Assembly (NCBI RefSeq): GCF_947495455.1
Contig: NZ_CANLZC010000028.1
Span: 1 to 56,372, forward strand
Origin: an uncultured Shewanella sp.
GTDB taxonomy: Bacteria > Pseudomonadota > Gammaproteobacteria > Enterobacterales > Shewanellaceae
Length of the DNA stretch: 56,372 nt
Reading direction: 5' to 3'
Shown: positions 46,327-54,083 of the stretch, piece by piece
Numbering within the stretch: the stretch's first letter is position 1
How the letters are laid out: the number at the start of each line of letters is the position of its first letter
Notes under the pieces: generated by a model
Told to the model about the DNA's origin: nothing
Seen by the model: only the letters and a program-made list of their open reading frames with translations
The model's database searches: none
Translations under genes and position numbers: made by a program

Positions 46327-47331
46327 ACGCTCTCACCTTTTGTGCTGGACGCTTCGAAATGAATATGACAACAAAGAAAAAGTCAATTGCCCTCTTATTC
46401 AATGCGCCACACCAATCAATCCAAAATATTATCGCTATAGATAACCGTAACTATTATTAATAACCATGTCATATCGATATCATTGTCAGCATTTAATAAA
46501 GACTAACATCATTATGTTTTATTGATTGAACAAGTCTCTTAATGACACGCTATTATCTGCATTCGAATTTATCGACAAATGCATTCTAAGAACAAAGATA
46601 CAGACTGTCAGGTTATAAAAACCACACCTTGAATATTGATCACTGTTATGTTAGAGCGATATGATTTAAATTATATAGAAAGTTTTTACTACATAAAAAT
46701 GATTAACTAATATAGATTCTTTATTTATAATAATATTAACGTTCGCAAATTGACAATGAAGCACCAAGAGCAAAATAAACAGAAAATAGAACAAACCCAA
46801 TAAGTTAATGAGAAAGTGAGAAATCAACAATAAATAAATATTATATCTAAAGTGTGTGACTTAAATATTCCAACATCATGATATAAAAATACACTAAAGA
46901 AATAATTAACGGCAATTAACAAAATAAACGTCAATAGAGAGACACAAGAATGAATATTCAAGAAACAAAGGTAAATGACTAATCTAAACTGTAAGTTAAA
47001 AATAATTCAGTTATTTAATTTAACAAATAATGAATCAATATTAACGTGATCCCATTGAATTGAGTGAGTAGAATACGTGCAAGTTTTTATCATAATAGCA
47101 AACATGAATAATCAATTTAAAGGATTAAAGGATTAAAGGATTAAAGGATTAAAGGATTAAAGGATTAAAGGATTAAAGCATTGAAAGAAAGTCTATTCAT
47201 GATTACTGTTTATTAGGACTATTTAAAATCCTATATCGTATCAAGCGATACTCAATATATGCCCGTCTTAATAAGCTAAAAAAATCAGAATGCACATATT
47301 AAAACAACAGCATTCTATTTTAGGGGAAAGT
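46327..47331. promoter_or_regulatory. AT-rich divergent control region of the NRPS-PKS cluster
   Basis: About 1 kb without a convincing gene, between the minus-strand biosynthetic genes and the plus-strand regulator and tolC. It must hold both promoters. It contains the octanucleotide repeat described separately and a tiny frame (46950-46982, MNIQETKVND) with a weak GAGAG upstream that I do not call a gene. The very high AT content is typical of DNA silenced by H-NS-type proteins; that is an inference. Confidence 0.5.
47119..47182 (+). repeat. Octanucleotide tandem repeat (AAAGGATT)x7 plus one variant
   Basis: Seven perfect units of AAAGGATT (47119-47174) followed by one unit with a single change (AAAGCATT, 47175-47182). 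It lies about 150 bases upstream of the regulator start, outside any gene. Such repeats change copy number by replication slippage and can alter promoter spacing. Confidence 0.97.
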
Positions 47332-48081
47332 ATGAACATTCATTCAGAAGAAATAAAACAAGCATGCGATTTTTTCAAAAAACAATTAATACAACAAAAA
47401 GAAGATATCATCCACGCATTCTTTAGTAAATTAAACATAAAAAATCAAACAATCTACCCTATTTCAACCGATTATGATTGGTTAATCCAATACTGGTCAT
47501 CGGGCCTCTATAAAAAAATCGGACAAAGGCTCAATACAGGAATAAAATCATGGAGTCATATGGATGATGACCATCAACAGGTATTAAAAAATCAGAATAT
47601 AAAGTATAAAACAGATATCACTGACAATTATGGAAATATTGTTGATATTTTCTCTGTCGCAACCAAAAGGAGCCTAAAAGACAAAGATCTTATCTCTTTA
47701 TACGCCAAAAAACCTATCATTAGCAGTATTGCTAGCTCAATTTGGTGTAAATTCAACATAAAACCGCTTCCTTTAGAGAAACTAGAATGCCCTACCATAC
47801 TGAAACCCTTAGATATTGATGTCAAACATGAGTGTTTTCAATTTGGCAAAATTAAATTCACCAGTAAAGAAATGGAAACCATACATTGGCTATTAGAACT
47901 CAATTCATTAAAAGAAATTGCTTGGAAACATCAATGTAGCCAAACAGCGGAACGCAAGCGAATCGATACCATTAAAGCTAAGCTTAACTGCCAAGGGTTT
48001 TCCTCTTCGGCCTTGTTTATTGCATTAAAAGAAAATGGCATTACTGCAGCCTGTTTAAAAGATTATGTGATGCCCCCTTAA
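47332..48081 (+). CDS. LuxR-type HTH transcriptional regulator, probable cluster regulator
   Basis: 249-aa protein. Its last ~65 residues form a LuxR/GerE-type helix-turn-helix: KFTSKEMETIHWLLELNSLKEIAWKHQCSQTAERKRIDTIKAKL, with the ExE, KEIA and KL landmarks in the usual places. The N-terminal ~175 residues form a sensor-like domain containing STDYDWLIQYWSSGLYKKI, similar in layout to PAS-type sensory parts of stand-alone LuxR regulators; there is no phospho-receiver and no clear autoinducer-binding signature. ATG at 47332 is chosen over 47290 because AGGGG lies 6 bases upstream. It precedes tolC by 98 bases and diverges from the NRPS genes, so it probably controls the cluster. The ligand is unknown. 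Confidence 0.82.
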   Translation: MNIHSEEIKQACDFFKKQLIQQKEDIIHAFFSKLNIKNQTIYPISTDYDWLIQYWSSGLYKKIGQRLNTGIKSWSHMDDDHQQVLKNQNIKYKTDITDNYGNIVDIFSVATKRSLKDKDLISLYAKKPIISSIASSIWCKFNIKPLPLEKLECPTILKPLDIDVKHECFQFGKIKFTSKEMETIHWLLELNSLKEIAWKHQCSQTAERKRIDTIKAKLNCQGFSSSALFIALKENGITAACLKDYVMPP

Positions 48082-48137
48082 TCTGTGCTGGCATCCTCCC
48101 GTTAAAAAGACACATTAATCACAGACACTCATTCTAA

Positions 48138-48159
48138 TGCCGTTCAACGAAAAACGGCA
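48138..48159. promoter_or_regulatory. Small hairpin in the tolC leader
   Basis: Inverted repeat TGCCGTT (48138-48144) and AACGGCA (48153-48159) about 20 bases before the tolC ATG. It could be a weak terminator for the regulator gene or a leader structure; there is no T run. Confidence 0.35.
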
Positions 48160-48179
48160 ATCCCATAGAGAATATACAC

Positions 48180-49523
48180 ATGAAACTGAAGCGCCACACC
48201 TTATGTCTTTCTTTGATCTTATTGGCTTCCACTCAAACCGCACATGCCACCAGCTTACTCGATGTCTACTCGCAAGCACTCCACAATGATCCCATCGTAT
48301 TACAAGCTAAAGCGAAACGTGACTCACTCTATGAAAATATTAACCAATCTAAAGCCGATTTATTGCCCAATATCAGTGGCACGCTTAGCGCCTCTCGTAC
48401 TTGGGATAATCAATATTCCAGCCTTAGTGAAAGTGGTAATGTCGCCTCAGTCGGTTTAACCTTATCGCAACCTATCTACGATAGTCGCCTCTGGTCCAAA
48501 CTAACCATTGCCGAGAAAACCGCTGCTCAAGCTGATATTACCTATGCCGCAGCACTGCAAAACCTGATTGTAAGAGTCAGTAAAGCCTACTTTAATGTAC
48601 TCACAGCTCAAGATGATTACCGTTTTAAAATGGCGGCAAAGCAGGCTTATAAGCGACAACTGGCGCAAACTCAAGCCAGGTTTAAGGAGGGTCTTTCACC
48701 CATCGGAGACGTGCAATCTGCTCAAGCAGAATACGACCTTGCCACAGCACAATCCATTACGGCAAAAAACACCTTAACCAACAATTATGAAAGTCTACGA
48801 GCGATTACTGGCGTGGATGATAAACATCTCAACATTCTCGACACCGCCCATTTTGAAACTCACTCTATCTTACCTATTAATATTCAAGATTGGGTAAAGA
48901 TAGCGAACAACAAAAATCTCTCGCTACTCTCAGATAGTGTGGGCAAGACAATCGCAGAAGAAAATATTAATTACTATAAAGCAGGTCATTTACCAACCTT
49001 AAGCTTAGATGCCAGTGCCAATAAATACAGTGAAAACATAGATAACTCTTATTATCCAGATCAGTATAATTATAATACGGGTACCATTGCCCTTGATCTA
49101 AATGTACCTATTTATTCTGGAGGAAAAATAAACTCTCAAGTAAGACAAGCCCAAGATGATTACGTTAACGCTTGCCAAGTATTAGAACAAACCCATCGAA
49201 GCGTCATTCAAAATGTACGCAGTGACTACAATAATGTGAACGCGTCCATCAGCACAATAAAAGCCTACAAACAATCGGTTGTTTCTGCCAATATAGCAGC
49301 CAAAGCCACACAAGCGGGTTTTGAAGTGGGTACCCGTACCATAGTCGATGTGCTTAATACCACCAGCACCTTATATAATTCAAAAAGTGAATTAGCACAA
49401 AGTCGCTACGATTACATCGATTCAGTACTAGCGCTAAAACAAGCGGCAGGAACACTCACCAAAAAAGATTTAATTGAAATCAATAAAGGCTTAATCTCCT
49501 CGACTCAATCCAGTACACAATAG
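48180..49523 (+). CDS. tolC: TolC-family outer membrane channel protein
   Basis: 447-aa outer-membrane trimeric channel. Signal peptide MKLKRHTLCLSLILLASTQTAHA with cleavage before TSLLDVY. The mature protein has two repeats of the TolC fold: SLLDVYSQALHNDPIVLQAKAKRD, the strand LTLSQPIYDSRLWSKL, helix RVSKAYFNVLTAQDDYRFKM, ARFKEGLSPIGDVQSAQAEYDLA, then the second half with ALDLNVPIYSGGKINSQVRQA and VGTRTIVDVLNTTSTLY. Located next to the regulator at the edge of the NRPS-PKS cluster, it completes the EmrA-EmrB-TolC exporter encoded on the other side. It may be a dedicated second TolC; a housekeeping copy probably exists elsewhere. Confidence 0.95.
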   Translation: MKLKRHTLCLSLILLASTQTAHATSLLDVYSQALHNDPIVLQAKAKRDSLYENINQSKADLLPNISGTLSASRTWDNQYSSLSESGNVASVGLTLSQPIYDSRLWSKLTIAEKTAAQADITYAAALQNLIVRVSKAYFNVLTAQDDYRFKMAAKQAYKRQLAQTQARFKEGLSPIGDVQSAQAEYDLATAQSITAKNTLTNNYESLRAITGVDDKHLNILDTAHFETHSILPINIQDWVKIANNKNLSLLSDSVGKTIAEENINYYKAGHLPTLSLDASANKYSENIDNSYYPDQYNYNTGTIALDLNVPIYSGGKINSQVRQAQDDYVNACQVLEQTHRSVIQNVRSDYNNVNASISTIKAYKQSVVSANIAAKATQAGFEVGTRTIVDVLNTTSTLYNSKSELAQSRYDYIDSVLALKQAAGTLTKKDLIEINKGLISSTQSSTQ

Positions 49524-50041
49524 AGTTAAGGAAGTCACATTGAAAATAACCACAGGTAACAAATGTCTTGATAACCGTCTTATGGTTCGACAATTTTGGC
49601 TTGCTTGATGTCATAAATGTCATTTAATTCAAAGTCACATTGAGACAACACATTGGCGATAACCTCACTTTCACCTCACAATGCCAAGCCAAATTGTCAG
49701 GAAATTTGGCTTTCAAGGCTTATTTTAAATTCTATGGCCGTATTCTCATGATGCCTAGGTCATCCCTAAAAGGGTTTTTACCCTATATGGCACTGCCAAG
49801 CATCTGGTACGATGAGTTTTTAGGCTTTTGATGATAAAAATGATAGCCATATTCTGACTCTCCCACTTACTATTTATTTATTGTTTGCTAATATAATGAC
49901 TCTCAATGCAATCTCCTTTCCTAAAACAGGCATGATTGACTAGCTATAAAAAACACCAAAATAATAAGTAAACTTAAAAATTTACAACAATAAAATTAAC
50001 AACAATATGTTATAGCAAACTTTGCTACCTAAAGGGTGATA
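49524..50041. other. Non-coding region with an inverted and a direct repeat
   Basis: No convincing gene. GACAATTTTGGCTTG (49589-49603) is matched in reverse by CAAGCCAAATTGTC (49685-49698) with one base missing, enclosing about 80 bases. AAGTCACATTGA occurs twice exactly 100 bases apart (49532 and 49632). A 63-codon frame at 49640-49831 has no ribosome site and no recognisable family. This may be a decayed mobile element or an RNA structure. Confidence 0.45.
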
Positions 50042-50521
50042 ATGAAAAGTAGTACAAAAATGACGCCTGATCTCAAACAGCTCGCAGATGCTATACAACG
50101 AGCCATTGGCGAGCATCAAACCCAAGCTGACTATAATGGTATAACGGACACTGAACTCGATAAAGTTCACGAAGACGCCCTTGAACATTATCAAGCTCAA
50201 GACATGCAATCAGCCCTAGTATCCTTCACGTATTTAGTCATGAAGGATCCTTGGAAGCGAGCCTATATTCTTGGATTCGCCTCTTGTCTACATGCACTCG
50301 AACAATTTGAAAATGCGCTGTCTTTCTATGGGTTCGCAGCCTTAATGGATGCTTGTGATGCTGGCGTGACCTTTCGCATTGCCCAATGTTACTTCTCTAT
50401 AGACAGGCCCACGGAGTCTATTGAAGCGTTACAAACCTGCATTGATCAAAGCTTTATCGATCCTATTCAGCCAGAAATTAGAACACTAGCACAAAATTTT
50501 CTTCAAGAAATCCTTAGCTAG
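50042..50521 (+). CDS. SycD/LcrH-type (class II) type III secretion chaperone
   Basis: 159-aa protein built of tetratricopeptide repeats in the SycD/LcrH/SicA arrangement: DKVHEDALEHYQAQDMQSALVSFTYLVMKDPWKRAYILGFASCLHALEQFENALSFYGFAALMDACDAGVTFRIAQCYFSIDRPTESIEAL. The segment running from the YLVMKDPW turn through the ENALSFYGFAALMD helix is the family hallmark. These chaperones bind the hydrophobic translocators of type III secretion systems and may also regulate. Start ATG 50042 is preferred to GTG 50036 because AAAGGG lies 5 bases upstream. The next gene, 27 bases downstream, encodes a hydrophobic-centre protein that is the natural client. No needle or apparatus gene is in the window. Confidence 0.88.
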   Translation: MKSSTKMTPDLKQLADAIQRAIGEHQTQADYNGITDTELDKVHEDALEHYQAQDMQSALVSFTYLVMKDPWKRAYILGFASCLHALEQFENALSFYGFAALMDACDAGVTFRIAQCYFSIDRPTESIEALQTCIDQSFIDPIQPEIRTLAQNFLQEILS

Positions 50522-50548
50522 TTATCCCCCATATTAAGGAGAGTGTTC

Positions 50549-51592
50549 ATGACTCAACATGTTGATAATATAACTAGAAGTAGTTTGGCTGCATTAGACC
50601 TCGCTACCCCTCAAAAAAAACCAACAGTTTCGATCGGTCAATTTGATAGCACACAAGTCCCCCTTTCTAATATCAGTTCAGATTGGGTACATGTGGCGCC
50701 CGCTATTAACAGAACAATAGATGCATTAGACTTAGCAGAGATCAGTGATTCGGGAAGAAAAAAACTCGAATCAATGGATTTAATTAATCGTTCAACAGAG
50801 CTAGATCAAAAAGCAAAAGATAATGGCGTCGACCTTGCAAAAAAGAATTTTTTTAAAAACTTATTTAGTGTGGCTTTAGCCGGAGTTGGATTAGGATTGT
50901 CCATTGCAGCCACAGTATTAACTGGTGGAGCAGGCGTACCTGTGATGGCTGCATCAGGCGTGGCATTTGCCCTTACTGTCGCCGATGCAGGTTGTGCATT
51001 TGCCGATTGGCGCAGTAAAGCTAGCGGAGGAGAAGGCCTTAAAATGGGGACTGACGCCATAGGCAATGCCGTTTTTGCCATGCTAGATAAAATGGGGATG
51101 GATGATGAAAACGCCAATTATTGGGCCAATACAACATCTGTTGTATTGAAAACAGCGCTAACTGTCAGCACATTATGGTGCAGTGCCACATCGTCAGCCA
51201 GTGTTCCGGGAGCCGTAGGCAGTGCCCTTTCCATGATAAAAATGGGCAGCAGCACGACCAGTAGCGTTGCAGGTATGGGGATCGATCTTAATATCACAGA
51301 TAATGAGAATGAAGAGAGCAAACTGAAAACTGCGGCAAAAAACGCAAAACAATTTGAGTCCAATATGGACAATACAAGAAAACTAGAACAAGCAGAGCAA
51401 GAGTCTAATCAACTCAAATTAAAACTAAAAAAACTGACATCCATATCCGATCTCCATCAAGTTGCTAGGCAGCGAACTAACACGCTACATAATAATGCCA
51501 GTAATGAATTAGCACTGATCACAGAGCGGATCCGTCTGTTAGCCGATACTGGAAACATAGACAAAGAAATCGCTGAAGTCTTATTAGCATAA
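50549..51592 (+). CDS. Probable type III secreted translocator/effector-like protein
   Basis: 347-aa protein, no signal peptide. The polar N-terminus (about 1-100) is Ser/Thr/Asn-rich. A strongly hydrophobic, Gly/Ala-rich centre follows (SVALAGVGLGLSIAATVLTGGAGVP through VMAASGVAFALTVADAGCAF, about 113-160), then a second moderately hydrophobic Ala/Ser region (TTSVVLKTALTVSTLWC). The C-terminus is a predicted coiled coil (KQFESNMDNTRKLEQAEQESNQLKLKLKKL). This layout and the adjacent SycD-type chaperone fit the YopB/SseC translocator class or a membrane-inserting effector. I recognise no specific family. AAGGAG lies 8 bases before the ATG. Confidence 0.6.
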   Translation: MTQHVDNITRSSLAALDLATPQKKPTVSIGQFDSTQVPLSNISSDWVHVAPAINRTIDALDLAEISDSGRKKLESMDLINRSTELDQKAKDNGVDLAKKNFFKNLFSVALAGVGLGLSIAATVLTGGAGVPVMAASGVAFALTVADAGCAFADWRSKASGGEGLKMGTDAIGNAVFAMLDKMGMDDENANYWANTTSVVLKTALTVSTLWCSATSSASVPGAVGSALSMIKMGSSTTSSVAGMGIDLNITDNENEESKLKTAAKNAKQFESNMDNTRKLEQAEQESNQLKLKLKKLTSISDLHQVARQRTNTLHNNASNELALITERIRLLADTGNIDKEIAEVLLA

Positions 51593-51612
51593 AATAAAGC
51601 CTTACTTACCTC

Positions 51613-51645
51613 AGCCATTTGAACGCACCTTTTTCAAATGGCTTT
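51613..51645 (+). terminator. Terminator hairpin after the chaperone-translocator pair
   Basis: Perfect 11-bp inverted repeat AGCCATTTGAA (51613-51623) and TTCAAATGGCT (51633-51643) with a 9-base loop, about 20 bases after the stop, followed by a short T run. Confidence 0.65.
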
Positions 51646-51688
51646 ACACACCTTCTTAACAAACACCAAATTTCTGCCTACATTACTT

Positions 51689-51918
51689 AACCTGAACTCG
51701 GAATAAGCAGCGCCGCTTAATAGCGCTATTTTTGCCCCTATCTGTGTTGTGCTTTCTACTAATAGCCTGCTATTAGATACGAAATCTCACCTTGATATCG
51801 ACAAAAATTGCAGTATTAAGCCAATTTCGAAAATAAAGGATAACCCAATTTCATTTAATTTGCTGATATTAAATGAATTTCATAATATTGTTGACACTCA
51901 TTATCCCGAGTTCAGGTT
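51689..51918. mobile_element. MITE-like element, copy 2 (230 bp)
   Basis: Same length and orientation as the copy at 23807-24036, with most bases identical. The right terminal repeat is perfect; the left has one change (AACCTGAACTCGGAATAA). Flanking bases ACTT and AATT match at three of four positions, so a target duplication is only suggested. The right end lies 7 bases from the stop of the minus-strand esterase, where it may have brought or replaced downstream sequence. Confidence 0.88.
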
Positions 51919-51925
51919 AATTAGC

Positions 51926-53206
51926 TTATTGTGTGATGGAATGCGTTTGTAATAATTTCGCTTCAATAATATTTATTTGCCATTGATTCGCATACTGGTT
52001 TTTCGCGAGATTAAGTGCTTTTTGATAATAGTCAAAAGCCAACTCTTGATTATCAGCCTTCTCATAGGCCACGGCTATCGCCTTAATATATTCAATTGAA
52101 TGATCAAACTCTTTTTCTCTACTCAATAAAAGCGTAATACCTGCTTGAGGTGACTCAAAATGCCCTCGATAACTGGCCAACATGATCACAAAAGCCGCTT
52201 CTGAGCTTGGCAACTCTTGCTTCACTTTTTGCATAAAATCACTAATATCAGCTTGTTTTTCATTTCGATAAAAATAACGAATAGCAGCTCTGATACTGGC
52301 AGTTGGAATCGCTTGTTTGATATTAAATTGAGCCAATAATGATTTATAGTGATCAATAATCTCATCGGCAGACTGAATGTTATTCAGTTCTTTTTCTGGA
52401 ATAAACCAGCCTTTAAAAATCTGCTTAAGACTATTGCGCAAACTGACCAAAGCCACAGAAACGTGGTTCTCATTCGAGTAATGCGTAAAGTGCCACGCAA
52501 TATTCTTAGGCTGCAAATCATCTAATACATCAATCAAGCCATATTGTCCCATGCGCGTCTCATCTCCTAAGGATAAATACAGGGATACAGGATGATGTTG
52601 GCTCTTCGCCATCACTTTTTTAGCCCGTTTAACAAAGGCATAATCATTTAACCAAACTGATGGACTCGATGATAAATAACTATTAAAACGATTTGGTGAT
52701 TCTAGTAATGCATTTAATACAAACAATCCCGCAATCGAATGACCAAATAATATCGCATTGTCAGCAATGCGGTAATGTTTTGCCATATAAGGCATCAATT
52801 CTGAATGAATATGAGCTAAAAACTCAGATGCTTTGCCTTTACTATCCTCTTTCCTAGGTGTGCTTAATCCTTGAGGCGTCATATACTGCCGATATTTATC
52901 CGTCCCTTTATCTGCCACTCCCACCAAGATAATATCTGGGATCATTTGCCCTTTATTGGCTAATAAGTCTAACATACCTGATGCACCATGAAACAAATAA
53001 TCCCCATCCAAAAGATAAAGAACAGGATAACGGGTTAAGTCATCAGCATGATAATTTTCAGGTAAAAGTACCTGAACTAAACGCTCCTCATTAAGTAACG
53101 AAGATTGAATCGCAATTCTTTCACTCAACGTATTCTGAGCAGAATGTCCCCACTGAGAAAAGAATAAAACAGTAAAACATAGGAGGGTATTGATTGATTT
53201 TATCAT
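51926..53206 (-). CDS. Secreted alpha/beta-hydrolase, putative esterase (PF00756-type)
   Basis: 426-aa protein with a Sec signal peptide (MIKSINTLLCFTVLFFSQWGHSA). An esterase-D/IroE-like hydrolase domain covers about 30-270: RYPVLYLLDGDYLFHGASG, nucleophile motif GHSIAG with Ser157, SSSPSVWLND, LSLGDETRMG, and the general-base region SNENHVSV with His248. The C-terminal third is helical and TPR-like (ADNQELAFDYYQKALNLAKNQYANQW). Relatives hydrolyse acyl esters, including siderophore triesters and carbohydrate esters; the substrate here cannot be read. Stand-alone gene with a weak ribosome site, its 3' end touching the second MITE copy. Confidence 0.85.
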   Translation of the reverse strand: MIKSINTLLCFTVLFFSQWGHSAQNTLSERIAIQSSLLNEERLVQVLLPENYHADDLTRYPVLYLLDGDYLFHGASGMLDLLANKGQMIPDIILVGVADKGTDKYRQYMTPQGLSTPRKEDSKGKASEFLAHIHSELMPYMAKHYRIADNAILFGHSIAGLFVLNALLESPNRFNSYLSSSPSVWLNDYAFVKRAKKVMAKSQHHPVSLYLSLGDETRMGQYGLIDVLDDLQPKNIAWHFTHYSNENHVSVALVSLRNSLKQIFKGWFIPEKELNNIQSADEIIDHYKSLLAQFNIKQAIPTASIRAAIRYFYRNEKQADISDFMQKVKQELPSSEAAFVIMLASYRGHFESPQAGITLLLSREKEFDHSIEYIKAIAVAYEKADNQELAFDYYQKALNLAKNQYANQWQINIIEAKLLQTHSITQ

Positions 53207-53421
53207 AATCCATTTCTATTATTGTTAGCTCACTCTAGAGCCTGTTTTGTATGGTTTCTATGCACAGTTCATCCAGATAAACCGAACACTTCCTTCATGC
53301 AAGATAACATTGACTATCAATAAACAACAGAAAATAAAAACAAATGATCAACAAAATACATAGCCACTTGAGTATGTATGGAAGCACCTATGTCGTTAAA
53401 GTAAAGTGCCTTTCATTGACA

Positions 53422-53841
53422 TTAAATAACCCGCCCTCTCTTTTCTAACGCCTTAATGCACATTGAAGAATACTTTGAACCTGTATTTGACGCATCTAAT
53501 TCAAAATTAATACTTCTAATAATATTATGTTCATCCGTTAATACCAAAAATTGACATTGTTGGGGCGAATTAAGCTTTGCTTTATTCGAAATGAACGGAC
53601 TCACACCATTGCGGCTCTGTTTATTCTGTTGAAGCGCTTGAGTAAACAACCACTCATACTCTCGGTCACCATTATACTCAGCCCATTCAGCCTGAGGCCT
53701 TCCAATATCACTGATCAGCTTATCTATCGGCTTGCCGTGATAAACTTGATTCTCAGTACGCTCTGTTAGCGCTGTATTAGCACATGCCTGTAACAATAAA
53801 AAAGTGAATAATACGACAATGACTTTAAAAAACTTACCCAT
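53422..53841 (-). CDS. Small lipoprotein of unknown function
   Basis: 139-aa product with signal peptide MGKFFKVIVVLFTFLLLQAC, lipobox LLQAC and lipidated Cys20. The mature part includes HGKPIDKLISDIGRPQAEWAEYNGDREYEW, which resembles the start of SmpA/BamE-like small envelope folds (a helix after a G-x-P turn), but the match is weak. A pair of Cys in the second half (SPQQCQFLVL and SSMCIKAL) could form a disulfide. It is alone, between the toxin and esterase genes in the same orientation. Confidence 0.7.
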   Translation of the reverse strand: MGKFFKVIVVLFTFLLLQACANTALTERTENQVYHGKPIDKLISDIGRPQAEWAEYNGDREYEWLFTQALQQNKQSRNGVSPFISNKAKLNSPQQCQFLVLTDEHNIIRSINFELDASNTGSKYSSMCIKALEKRGRVI

Positions 53842-54037
53842 ACTTAATCTTCTATTTAATTTCGGCCATGAAGTCTACCATAGCTAACAGTTCTCAACCT
53901 ATCTTTACACTCCTAATTAAAAGAAGATTAATGACAATACTCTGATGATAAAACGAGTACTAGATTAATATTTGCAATTTCAATTTGATAATGACAAAGT
54001 GCCACCATTTTATCTAACTAAACCTTAATCAGTAATA

Positions 54038-54068
54038 AAAAAACCAGTGGCTAAGACACTGGTTTTTT
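54038..54068. terminator. Bidirectional terminator after the toxin gene
   Basis: CCAGTG (54044-54049) and CACTGG (54057-54062) with a 7-base loop, flanked by A6-7 on one side and T6 on the other. The stem therefore extends with A-T pairs and works in both directions. It lies 16 bases beyond the stop of the minus-strand toxin gene. Confidence 0.85.
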
Positions 54069-54083
54069 ACTCGAATAACCCTA

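Noticed and set aside
46950..46982. Ten-residue frame MNIQETKVND in the cluster control region
   Set aside because: Very short, only a weak GAGAG upstream and no downstream gene close enough for a leader-peptide role.
47119..47182. Octamer tract as a CRISPR or replication-origin iteron
   Set aside because: Units are 8 bases and directly adjacent with no spacers, and no Rep or Cas gene is nearby. A slippage-prone simple repeat explains it better.
49640..49831. 63-codon plus-strand frame
   Set aside because: No ribosome site and no recognisable family; it overlaps one arm of the inverted repeat at 49589-49698.
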